Positions 49,789-57,493 of a stretch of DNA of 64,000 bases are shown piece after piece. Every line of letters starts with the position of its first letter. Positions within the stretch are counted from its first letter, which is position 1. Source of the DNA: Microbacterium invictum (GTDB lineage: Bacteria; Actinomycetota; Actinomycetes; Actinomycetales; Microbacteriaceae); NCBI RefSeq assembly GCF_034421375.1, contig NZ_CP139779.1, positions 2,728,001 to 2,792,000 on the forward strand, given 5' to 3'. The position numbers were made by a program, and so were the translations under genes. The notes below the pieces were generated by a model, which was given only the letters and a program-made list of their open reading frames with translations, did no database searches and was not told the DNA's origin.

Positions 49789-50730
49789 TCAGAGGACAGC
49801 CCGGAACAGGCCGGGGTAGTCGAGCACCACGCCGTCGTCATCCACCATCAGCGTGGCGCGGAAGTCGGAGTCGCGCGACTCGTACAGCCACTGCCGTTCA
49901 CCGACGCGCGTGTAGCGCTGCGCATCGCGGACGACGGTGAGGTCGGGGACGGCGATCCACGCGGTGTCGATATCGGCGCTCTCGCCGATGGAGAGGTTCA
50001 GCCGACGGATCGGGAGAGTGTTGGTCAGCGGCGTCGCCGAGATGTCGATCTCGGTCGCGCCGTCGAGGTCGCCGCGGTGCTCGCCGTTCACGAGCCACCG
50101 GCCGTCGGAGAACGACAGGCCCAGGGCACGTCCGCCGATCGCGAGATCGGCAAGACGGAAGGCGCCGGTGGCGTCGGTCTCGACGCGGTAGGTGAGGCGA
50201 CCTCCGTCGGTGTCGACCACGCCGTTGGCAACCATGCCTCGCTCTGAGAACTCGATCTCGCAGGTCTCGGTGCTCGGGGATTCGATTCCCTGCCAGGTGA
50301 TGCGCGTCATCCGCTCCTCCTCGATCGCTGCCCGGGTCTCGGTGTAAACCGCCAGCGCGGCAGCCGTGGGCAGATCCACGCGAAGTCGGATGCTGTCGGT
50401 CGCCGGCCCCGCTCCGTTGACGACCGCCGCGCCCCCGAGCGTATCGAGATGCGGGGCGAGCGTCGCCGCCACGCGGGACGGCAGATACCCGACGTCGCGT
50501 CCGTTCGAGAAGACCGCGACCCGCGCGGGACGGCGCGAGCGCCGGTCGGCCTCGTGACGCAGGACGTACAACCGCTGACCGCGGTGATGCCGCTCGGGAT
50601 CGTTCACGACGTAGTGCGTGCGCTCGAGAGAGACCCGCCGCGAGGGCAGGTGACGAAGATCGGGAAGATCGACGTGACGACGGGATCGGCCGGTCGCAAC
50701 GTGGGTCAGGTGTTCCCACCATGTCGGCAT
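49789..50730 (-). CDS. HIRAN-like domain fused to a putative glycolipid-binding domain
   Basis: 313 residues. Residues about 30-135 look like a HIRAN domain (THYVVNDPERHHRGQRLYVL, VAVFSNGRDVGYLPSRVAAT), a fold that binds DNA ends or occurs in nucleic-acid enzymes. From Met141 on, ITWQGIESPSTETCEIEFSE, LTYRVETDATGAFRLADLAI and DSDFRATLMVDDDGVVLDYP match the stand-alone putative glycolipid-binding family (PF06475), normally about 190 residues. An in-frame ATG (50308-50310) preceded by GAGGAG could also give that domain separately. Both halves are read from pattern, HIRAN less surely. Confidence 0.65.
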   Translation of the reverse strand: MPTWWEHLTHVATGRSRRHVDLPDLRHLPSRRVSLERTHYVVNDPERHHRGQRLYVLRHEADRRSRRPARVAVFSNGRDVGYLPSRVAATLAPHLDTLGGAAVVNGAGPATDSIRLRVDLPTAAALAVYTETRAAIEEERMTRITWQGIESPSTETCEIEFSERGMVANGVVDTDGGRLTYRVETDATGAFRLADLAIGGRALGLSFSDGRWLVNGEHRGDLDGATEIDISATPLTNTLPIRRLNLSIGESADIDTAWIAVPDLTVVRDAQRYTRVGERQWLYESRDSDFRATLMVDDDGVVLDYPGLFRAVL

Positions 50731-50788
50731 GGGCGCCCCTCCTTGACTGTGGTGCGCCTTCTTCAAGGCGGAGCGTCCGCCCATCGTG

Positions 50789-52006
50789 TCACGCCAGGCT
50801 GGGCGTTGCCCTGGCGAGGGGGCGCACACGGGTGAGTACCGCGACCGGGGTGAACGGCCGCCCGTTGAAGCGTGTCGCGGTCACCGATGTGTAGGCGCCC
50901 ATGACGGGGCTCACCACGAGATCGCCGACCCGCAGGTCGGGGAGGTCGCACTCGCGCGCGATGACGTCGGCCGAGTCGCACGTGGGCCCGGCGAGCGTGG
51001 CGCGGCGGCGTGGCTCGACCAGCGCGGTCAGGTCGCGCTCCGCGAAGACGAGCGGATGCACCCCTTCGGTGAGCACGTTCGAGTACGAGCCGTACAGGCC
51101 GTCGTCCAGGTAGTACCAGCGCCCGTCGGGGCGGTCGGCCACACCGTCGACGCTCGTGACCAGCACCGCCGACTCGGCGACGAGCACCCGGCCGGGTTCG
51201 GCGAGGATCTCGTAGCGCTCGGCGAGCGGATCCAGGATCGGACGGATGACCTGTGCGATCTCCTCCAGGTCCGCAACCGGCCGGTCGTAGGCGATCGGAA
51301 ACCCGCCTCCGATGTCGAGCACGGTGAAGCGGCGACCTCTCGCGCGCTCGAGGCGCGACATCAGCGCGGCCGTGTCGCGGATCGCGGCGGCGAAGCGGGC
51401 CGGGTCGTCGAGCTGGCTGCCGACGTGGAAGCTGAAGCCCGCGACGTCGAGGCCCAGCGCGTCGGCACGGGCGACGAGGGCTTCGGCACGCGCGGCGCTC
51501 ACGCCGAACTTGCTCGACAGATCGCTCCCCGCGTGGGGGCTGCGGTAGGCGAGCCGCACGAGCAGGCGGAGGTCAGAGCCGCCGTCGCGACAGAACTTCT
51601 CGAGCTCGATCTCGTTGTCGACGACGAAGGTGCGGATGCCGGCGGTGAGCGCCTCGCGGATCTCGACGGGCTTCTTGATGGGGTGGGTGTGGATGACGCG
51701 ATGCGGCGCGACACCCTGGCGCTCGAGCTGCGAGATCTCCTCACCGGAGGCGACGTCGAAGCCGCATCCCTCCTCGGCGAGGGCGGCGATCACTGCGGGG
51801 TGGGCGCAGACCTTCACCGCGTAGTGGAACCGCGCGAAGGGGAGGGCCTGCCGCAGCCGTGCGTACTGGCGCACGACGATCGAAGGATTCAGCAGCAGCA
51901 CCGGGGTGCCGTGGAGTGCGATGGCCGCGCGGGCGTCATCCGTCTGCATCACCGCCGCACACTCGTCCCGGCGGCGATCGATGAGGGTCGTGACCGTGTC
52001 GTCCAT
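50789..52006 (-). CDS. Type III PLP-dependent decarboxylase (ornithine/diaminopimelate family)
   Basis: 405 residues, alanine-racemase-fold barrel plus beta domain. PLP Lys65 in RFHYAVKVCAHP, HVGSQLDDP, GGGFPIAYD, phosphate loop EPGRVLVAE, catalytic Cys in GPTCDSADVIA, and GAYTSVTATRFNGR. The spacing fits ornithine or lysine/carboxynorspermidine-type decarboxylases better than LysA. Start at 52006 overlaps the upstream stop by one base (TGATG), so it is coupled to the membrane protein gene. Probably makes a polyamine-like amine. Confidence 0.88.
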   Translation of the reverse strand: MDDTVTTLIDRRRDECAAVMQTDDARAAIALHGTPVLLLNPSIVVRQYARLRQALPFARFHYAVKVCAHPAVIAALAEEGCGFDVASGEEISQLERQGVAPHRVIHTHPIKKPVEIREALTAGIRTFVVDNEIELEKFCRDGGSDLRLLVRLAYRSPHAGSDLSSKFGVSAARAEALVARADALGLDVAGFSFHVGSQLDDPARFAAAIRDTAALMSRLERARGRRFTVLDIGGGFPIAYDRPVADLEEIAQVIRPILDPLAERYEILAEPGRVLVAESAVLVTSVDGVADRPDGRWYYLDDGLYGSYSNVLTEGVHPLVFAERDLTALVEPRRRATLAGPTCDSADVIARECDLPDLRVGDLVVSPVMGAYTSVTATRFNGRPFTPVAVLTRVRPLARATPSLA

Positions 52007-52545
52007 CAGTCCTTCTTCGGGTGCGCGGGGCGGAGACGGGTCTTGGTCGTGAGCACGAAACTGCTTGCCGCCATCGCGTAGAAGACCAGGTCGGCGAGGA
52101 TCTTGCCGGCGAGCAGGCCCCAGAACGGATCGGGGATGAGCCAGACGCACAGCGAGATCGCCGCGGGCCTCACGACGAACGAGTCGACCAGCTCGGCCGC
52201 GCCGAACTCCGCCACGAGGAGGACGACCGTGAGGCTCAGCGCGCGGAAGCCGCGGCGCCCGAGCCGGCGCTGCTCGAGCAGCACGATCGTGGCGAGCACG
52301 GCGTAGAACCCCAGGCTCTCGCCGATGATCGCCGCGACCGCGACGGCGACGGGATGGGTGATCCACCCGATGATCAGCAGTCCGAGAAGAAGGAGCGTCG
52401 CAGTGCCGACGATCTCGGCCAGCAGATAGCGACGGATCCAGAACCGAATGCCGCGACGCGGCTCGGTGACGACCGCCGGCGGGGTGACGGCCGGCGGGGT
52501 GACGACGGCCGGCGGGGTGACGGCGGGGACTGCTGCTGCGGACAT
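52006..52545 (-). CDS. Membrane protein coupled to the PLP decarboxylase, with VTPPAV repeats
   Basis: 179 residues. N-terminus is a Val/Pro/Thr repeat (VTPPAV recurring over residues 9-27), then four hydrophobic segments (near 43-62, 66-92, 105-125, 145-165) with basic loops (EQRRLGRRGF) and a charged tail (RLRPAHPKKD). The gene gives way to the decarboxylase through a TGATG junction. A role as amine or lysine carrier is possible but not shown; no transporter signature was recognised. Confidence 0.68.
   Translation of the reverse strand: MSAAAVPAVTPPAVVTPPAVTPPAVVTEPRRGIRFWIRRYLLAEIVGTATLLLLGLLIIGWITHPVAVAVAAIIGESLGFYAVLATIVLLEQRRLGRRGFRALSLTVVLLVAEFGAAELVDSFVVRPAAISLCVWLIPDPFWGLLAGKILADLVFYAMAASSFVLTTKTRLRPAHPKKD
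52466..52530. repeat. Short tandem repeat encoding VTPPAV
   Basis: A GC-rich unit of the type GCCGGCGGGGTGACG recurs about four times in a row, encoding the repeat in the N-terminal tail of the membrane protein (leftward frame). Unit number is prone to slippage. Confidence 0.6.
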
Positions 52546-52616
52546 CGGTGCCCTCCTCGCCGTGAGAGAGGACGCCGGCGCGGTGGTGATACCCGCGATC
52601 GCCGATCAGCCGGTCA

Positions 52617-53417
52617 TCAGACCTCGGCGAGGAGGTGTTCGAGCACCTGGGCGACGCCCTCGTCTGCGGAGGCGGGCGCGGTGCGGTCGGCGATCTCGTG
52701 GACGGACGGATGAGCGTCCGCCATCGCGTAGCTCGTGCCTGCCCACGACAGCATCGGGATGTCGTTCGGCATGTCGCCGAAGGCGATGACCTCGGCGGGG
52801 CTCACGCCGAGGCGCTCGCACAGGGCGTGGAGGGCGCTGGCCTTCGTGACGCCGGCCGCGCTGATCTCGACGAGCCCCGGCATGGTCCAGGTGACGGTCG
52901 CGGCGTCGCCGACGATCGCGGTGATCCTGCCGTGGAGCAGTTCGGCGTCGACCTCCGGATCCCTGACCAGCAGCTTCACCGCGGGGTCGGTCCAGATCTC
53001 CCGGAGCGGCCCGCGCGGGGCCTCCGCGATGGCGGTACGCGCGGCGTATCGCGGATCGAGGCGGATGCCGTCGGCGCACTCGATCGCGAACCGGGCCCCG
53101 GGGAGTTCGGCCGAGATGGTCGCCGAGAGGGCGAGACCGTCGTCGGCCTCGATGCCGGTGAGCGCGATGATCTGCTGGGCGTGGGCGTCGTACGTGACGG
53201 CGCCGTTGGCGACGATCGCCATGCCGTGATTGCCCACGTGCGGCCAGAAGCCGGTCATCCAGCGAAGGGGTCGGCCGGTGACGAAGACGACCGCGACGCC
53301 CGCGGCGTCGAGGCGGCGGAGAACGTCGGCGGTGTAGGCAGGAACCTCGAGCGTGCCATCGGGGACGAGGGTGCCGTCGATGTCGGTCGCCACCAGCGTT
53401 CGACGGCCTGTGCTCAC
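52617..53417 (-). CDS. Cof-type HAD-IIB family hydrolase
   Basis: 266 residues. Motif I VATDIDGTLVPDG, motif II VVFVTGRPLRW, cap insert (about 75-190) typical of the Cof subfamily, motif III K in GVTKASALHALCER, motif IV FGDMPNDIPMLSWAG. Acts as a sugar- or nucleotide-phosphatase. GTG start at 53417; TACCCT ends 7 nt before it. Shares the divergent gap with the glycerate kinase gene. Confidence 0.9.
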   Translation of the reverse strand: MSTGRRTLVATDIDGTLVPDGTLEVPAYTADVLRRLDAAGVAVVFVTGRPLRWMTGFWPHVGNHGMAIVANGAVTYDAHAQQIIALTGIEADDGLALSATISAELPGARFAIECADGIRLDPRYAARTAIAEAPRGPLREIWTDPAVKLLVRDPEVDAELLHGRITAIVGDAATVTWTMPGLVEISAAGVTKASALHALCERLGVSPAEVIAFGDMPNDIPMLSWAGTSYAMADAHPSVHEIADRTAPASADEGVAQVLEHLLAEV

Positions 53418-53479
53418 GTTCTCAAGGGTAGGTGGCGCGGAGGCGGAGCAGGGCGGATCGGGCCTAGCCTGGCGGGACC

Positions 53480-54577
53480 ATGACCGAGGCGTCCGCAGCA
53501 CCGATCGTCATCGCGATCGACTCCTTCAAAGGATCGATCCGCGCAGCCGATGCGGCCCAGGCGATCGCCGGAGGATGGCGGAGCGTCGACGCCGAGGGCG
53601 AGATCCTCCTCTGCCCGATGGCCGACGGCGGGGAGGGGACCCTGGATGCGTTCGCCGCCGCGGACCCCGGGGCGCGACGGATGTCCTCGTGGCTGCTGCT
53701 CCCCGCGACCGACGACGCCCCGAACGGAACGGGCGTCGTCGAGCTCGCGTCCACCTCGGGGATCGAGCTCCTCGGCTCGCCGCCGCAGCTGAGACCGTGG
53801 GACGCCGACACCCGCGGCTTCGGCGACGCGATCGCCGCGGCGCTTGCGCACGGCGTGTCGCGGCTGATTCTCGGCATCGGCAGCAGCGCCTCCACGGACG
53901 GCGGCGCCGGCATGCTCACCGCGCTGGGGGCTCGATTCACGGATGCCGCGGGCCGGCCGCTCGCACCGGGTGCGCGGGGACTCTCGCACATCGCGAACGC
54001 CGACCTGCGTGAGCTCGCCCCCCTCCCGCCCGGCGGCGTGACGGTCCTCAGCGATGTGACCAGTCCCCTCCTCGGCGAGCGCGGGGCCGCGGCGGTCTTC
54101 GGACCGCAGAAGGGGGCCGGGATCAGCGACATCCCCCGCCTCGACGCCGCCCTCGCGCGCTTCGCCGACCTGCTCGATGTCGACCCCGAGACCCCGGGCG
54201 CGGGAGCCGCCGGCGGCACCGGGTTCGGACTGCTTGCGTGGGGTGCGCGCCTCGTGCCGGGTGCGGAGGCGGTGGCGCAGCTCATCGACCTGCCGGCGCG
54301 GCTCGCCGCGGCATCCCTCGTGATCACCGGCGAGGGCTCCTTCGATCGATCGTCTGCGGCCGGGAAGACCGTCTCCCACGTGTACGGTCTCGCGGCCGCA
54401 CGGGGAATCCCGATCGCACTCGTCGCCGGCCGCATCGCCCGGGACGCGTCCTCGTCGGGATTCTCCGGGCGGATTTCGCTCACCGAGCTGGCCGGCAGCG
54501 CCGCGTCCGCGCAAAGCGAGCCGGCGCGGTGGCTGCGCCGGGCCGGGGCGGAGCTGGCTCACGAGCTAAACGGATAG
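53480..54577 (+). CDS. glxK: Glycerate kinase (GlxK/GarK family)
   Basis: 365 residues. IAIDSFKGSIRAADAAQAIA, PMADGGEGTLDAFAAADPG, GSSASTDGGAGMLTALGARF, DVTSPLLGERGAAAVFGPQK, GGTGFGLLAWGARLVPGAEA and ITGEGSFDRSSAAGKTVS are all family motifs. Converts D-glycerate to a phosphoglycerate with ATP. A TAGCCT box lies 9 nt before the ATG. Its last codons (stop TAG 54575-54577) are inside the operator palindrome of the next gene. Confidence 0.92.
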   Translation: MTEASAAPIVIAIDSFKGSIRAADAAQAIAGGWRSVDAEGEILLCPMADGGEGTLDAFAAADPGARRMSSWLLLPATDDAPNGTGVVELASTSGIELLGSPPQLRPWDADTRGFGDAIAAALAHGVSRLILGIGSSASTDGGAGMLTALGARFTDAAGRPLAPGARGLSHIANADLRELAPLPPGGVTVLSDVTSPLLGERGAAAVFGPQKGAGISDIPRLDAALARFADLLDVDPETPGAGAAGGTGFGLLAWGARLVPGAEAVAQLIDLPARLAAASLVITGEGSFDRSSAAGKTVSHVYGLAAARGIPIALVAGRIARDASSSGFSGRISLTELAGSAASAQSEPARWLRRAGAELAHELNG

Positions 54578-54590
54578 ATCATCCGTTTAG
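54566..54590. promoter_or_regulatory. Operator of the TetR-LLM/FAD oxidase operon
   Basis: CTAAACGGAT (54566-54575), five-base spacer AGATC, ATCCGTTTAG (54581-54590): a perfect 10-bp dyad overlapping the glycerate kinase stop codon. The -10 box TACCCT (54595-54600) ends 6 nt before the tetR ATG. Size and placement fit a TetR dimer site with autoregulation. Confidence 0.78.
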
Positions 54591-54606
54591 GGTGTACCCT
54601 GACGGT

Positions 54607-55164
54607 ATGACCCCCCGTGCGGACGCCGTTCGCAGTCGCAGCCGCATCATCGAGGCCGCACGCGCCCACGACCCTCGCGCGCTCCGCCTCAACGACGTCG
54701 CACGCGACGCCGGCGTCGGCATCGGCACCGTGTACCGACACTTCCCCACCCCCCGGGCCCTCGTGGAAGCCCTGAGCCTCGACGCGCTGGAGCGTCTCGC
54801 CGAGGCCGGGCGCCAGGCCGCCGCCGAGCCCGACCCCGCCGAGGCGCTTCGCGGCCTCCTCGCCACCGCACTGCGACTGCAGCTCGAGGACGCCGGGCTC
54901 GAAGCCCTGCTCACCGACATGGCCCGCGATGAGCCCGCCGTTCACGATGCCTGCTCCGCCGCGCGCGGACAGATCTTCCACGGCTACGAGGCCGTGCTGC
55001 TCCGGGCGCAACGCGCCGGCATCGTCCGCGCCGATCTCACCGCCGGCAGACTCCACCGGCTCATCTGCGGCATCGAACACGCCGTGCGACTCGGTGTGCG
55101 CTCCGACGAGTCGCTGCTGCTCGACATCCTGCTCGCCGGCATCTCCGCCCCCACCCCTTCTTGA
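54607..55164 (+). CDS. TetR family transcriptional regulator
   Basis: 185 residues. HTH at about 12-55 (RLNDVARDAGVGIGTVYRHF, PTPRALVEALSLDALER), then a helical ligand domain with the C-terminal TetR_C-like AGRLHRLICGIEHAVRLG. First gene of an operon with the fused oxidase, which starts 8 bp after the stop. Binds most likely to the palindrome at 54566. Leaderless-type start. Confidence 0.88.
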   Translation: MTPRADAVRSRSRIIEAARAHDPRALRLNDVARDAGVGIGTVYRHFPTPRALVEALSLDALERLAEAGRQAAAEPDPAEALRGLLATALRLQLEDAGLEALLTDMARDEPAVHDACSAARGQIFHGYEAVLLRAQRAGIVRADLTAGRLHRLICGIEHAVRLGVRSDESLLLDILLAGISAPTPS

Positions 55165-55172
55165 GGACACCC

Positions 55173-57434
55173 ATGGATTACGGACACGCGCTGGAGTTCG
55201 GCGCCTTCATCACCCCCACCGCGGCGGACCCCGAGATCCCCGTCGCCCTCGCCCAGGTCTCCGAGGTCGCCGGACTCGACCTCGTCACGTTCCAGGATCA
55301 TCCGTACCAGCCGGCGTTCCTCGACACCTGGACGCTGATGACCTGGGTCGCCGCGCGCACCGAGCGCGTGCGGATCGCACCGAACGTGCTGAACATCCCG
55401 CTGCGTCCGCCCGCCGTCGTCGCCCGATCGGCAGCGAGCCTCGACCGTCTCTCGGGTGGACGGTTCGACCTCGGGCTCGGCGCCGGCGGCTTCTGGGATG
55501 CCATCGAGGCCATGGGCGGACGCCGGCTCACCCCCGGCCAGGCCGTCACCGCGCTCGAGGAGGGGATCGAGGTCATCAACGAACTGTGGAACACCGGCGA
55601 GAAGCGCGGTGTCTTCACCGAGGGCACCTACTACCGCGTGACCGGGGCCAAACGCGGACCACGGCCCGCGCATGCGATCCCGATCATCATCGGCGCCTAC
55701 AAGCCCCGGATGCTCGCGCTCACCGGCCGCACCGCCGACGGCTGGCTCCCCTCCCTCGCCTACCTGCAGCCGGGCGACCTCGCCCGCGGCAACGCGGCGA
55801 TCGATGAGGCCGCCGCGTCGGCCGGACGGGCCCCGGCGGAGATCCGGCGACTGCTCAACGTCGGACGCCTCTCGGCAGATCCGCGCGCCTGGAGCGAGCA
55901 GCTGGCGACATTGGCCCTCGAGGACGGTATCTCGACGTTCATCCTCGCCGCCGACGATCCCGATCTCCTCCGCACCTTCGGCGGAGACATCGCTCCCGCC
56001 GTTCGCGAGCTCGTGGCCGACGAACGGCGGGCCCGCGGAGTCCCGTCCGCTTCCGCCCGGTCCGCGATCGCCCTCGCGGCCCGCAGGGAGGGCGTTGCGT
56101 ACGACGACGTCCCGGACGGGCTCCGCGTCATCGAACCCGGCGATTTCGAGTATCCGGATGTCCGCTCGACGTACATGCGCGGCGGCTCCCCCGGCATCGT
56201 GCTGCAGCCCGCCGACACCCCAGAGGTCGCCGCGGCTCTCGCGTTCGCGCGACGGCACCCGAACCTCCCGCTGGCTGTCCGCAGCGGAGGCCATGGCATC
56301 AGCGGGCGGAGCACCAACGACGGCGGGATCGTCATCGACCTCCGGCGGCTGAACACGATCGAGGTGATCGACGCCGATCGCCGGATCGTCCGCATCGGCC
56401 CGGGAGCGCGGTGGATGCAGGTCGCCGCGGCGCTGTCCGAGTTCGGGTGGGCGCTCAGCTCCGGCGACTACGGCGGCGTCGGCGTGGGCGGGCTCGCCAC
56501 CGCCGGCGGCATCGGATTCCTCTCCCGATCCCACGGGCTCACCATCGACCGGATGCGCGCCGCCGAGATCGTGCTCGCCGACGGCAGCGTCGTGCGTGCC
56601 GACGCCGAGGACCATGCGGATCTGTTCTGGGCCGTCCGCGGCGCGGGCGCCAACATCGGGATCGTCACCGCCTTCGAGTTCGAGGCCGTCGAGATAGGCC
56701 GCGTCGCGTGGGTGCAATTGGCCTTCCAGGTCGACGATCTCGCCGGCTTCCTCGTCGACTACGGCCGGCTCACGACCCAGGCTCCGCGCGACACCACGCT
56801 CTTCCTCCTCACCGGCAGGTCGCAGCCCGGTGAGCCGCGCATCGTCCAGCTCTACGGCGTGGTGGACGCCGACGACCCGACCACGATCGTCGACCGCCTG
56901 CAGCCGTTCGCCGACCTCGCCCCGCTCGTGCAGCAGTCGGTGCAACTCGCCACGTACGCGCAGATCATGGCGAATGCCGATCTCGGTCCGCAGCACGGCT
57001 CCGGCGAACCCCATTCCCGCTCGGGCATGATCGAGCGACTCACGTCCGAGACGGCCGAGGCGATCGAGCGGATGCTGGCAGGCGGCGCGATCGCCTTCTT
57101 CCAGCTCCGCGCGGTCGGCGGGGCGGTCTCGGACGTCGCCCCCGACGCGACGGCCTTCGCGCACCGCTCGGCCGCCTTCTCGATGGTGGCCCTCGGCGGC
57201 AGCGCGTCGCGGGTCGACGCCGCCTGGCGCGAGATCGCCGCGCACAGCACCGGCTCGTATCTCAGCTTCGACTCGTCACTGCGCCCCGAGCGCCTCGCCG
57301 AGGCGTTCCCACCGGCGACCCTCGCGCGGCTGCGACAGATCAAGCGGCGCTACGACCCCGATGCCGTCTTCCGCGACAACTTCGGAATCGACCCCCGCGA
57401 CCAGGGCGAAGGGGTGACGATCTCGGCCGCGTGA
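55173..57434 (+). CDS. Fused LLM-class flavin oxidoreductase and BBE-type FAD oxidase
   Basis: 753 residues. Residues 1-285: luciferase-like TIM barrel (HALEFGAFITPTAADPEIPV, LDLVTFQDHPYQPAFLDTW, SGGRFDLGLGAGGFWDAIEA, IIIGAYKPRMLALTGRTADG). Residues about 330-753: FAD-binding PCMH/BBE oxidase (LAVRSGGHGISGRSTNDGGI with His374, the usual FAD-linked His; SGDYGGVGVGGLATAGGIGF; C-terminal RYDPDAVFRDNFGI). The BBE Cys that makes the second FAD bond is not obvious. Two flavin enzymes in one chain suggest stepwise oxidation of one substrate. Start at ATG 55173, GAGG 6 nt upstream. Confidence 0.85.
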   Translation: MDYGHALEFGAFITPTAADPEIPVALAQVSEVAGLDLVTFQDHPYQPAFLDTWTLMTWVAARTERVRIAPNVLNIPLRPPAVVARSAASLDRLSGGRFDLGLGAGGFWDAIEAMGGRRLTPGQAVTALEEGIEVINELWNTGEKRGVFTEGTYYRVTGAKRGPRPAHAIPIIIGAYKPRMLALTGRTADGWLPSLAYLQPGDLARGNAAIDEAAASAGRAPAEIRRLLNVGRLSADPRAWSEQLATLALEDGISTFILAADDPDLLRTFGGDIAPAVRELVADERRARGVPSASARSAIALAARREGVAYDDVPDGLRVIEPGDFEYPDVRSTYMRGGSPGIVLQPADTPEVAAALAFARRHPNLPLAVRSGGHGISGRSTNDGGIVIDLRRLNTIEVIDADRRIVRIGPGARWMQVAAALSEFGWALSSGDYGGVGVGGLATAGGIGFLSRSHGLTIDRMRAAEIVLADGSVVRADAEDHADLFWAVRGAGANIGIVTAFEFEAVEIGRVAWVQLAFQVDDLAGFLVDYGRLTTQAPRDTTLFLLTGRSQPGEPRIVQLYGVVDADDPTTIVDRLQPFADLAPLVQQSVQLATYAQIMANADLGPQHGSGEPHSRSGMIERLTSETAEAIERMLAGGAIAFFQLRAVGGAVSDVAPDATAFAHRSAAFSMVALGGSASRVDAAWREIAAHSTGSYLSFDSSLRPERLAEAFPPATLARLRQIKRRYDPDAVFRDNFGIDPRDQGEGVTISAA

Positions 57435-57493
57435 AAGCGGGAACCTGACGCAATCGGGCCCCGCACCCTCGCGCCGCTGATAGCGTCCCACTC

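Noticed and set aside
54984..57245. Leftward open frame of about 750 codons antisense to the LLM/FAD oxidase
   Set aside because: Mirror of a strongly supported forward gene; composition is acidic/Gly/Arg low-complexity with no domain.
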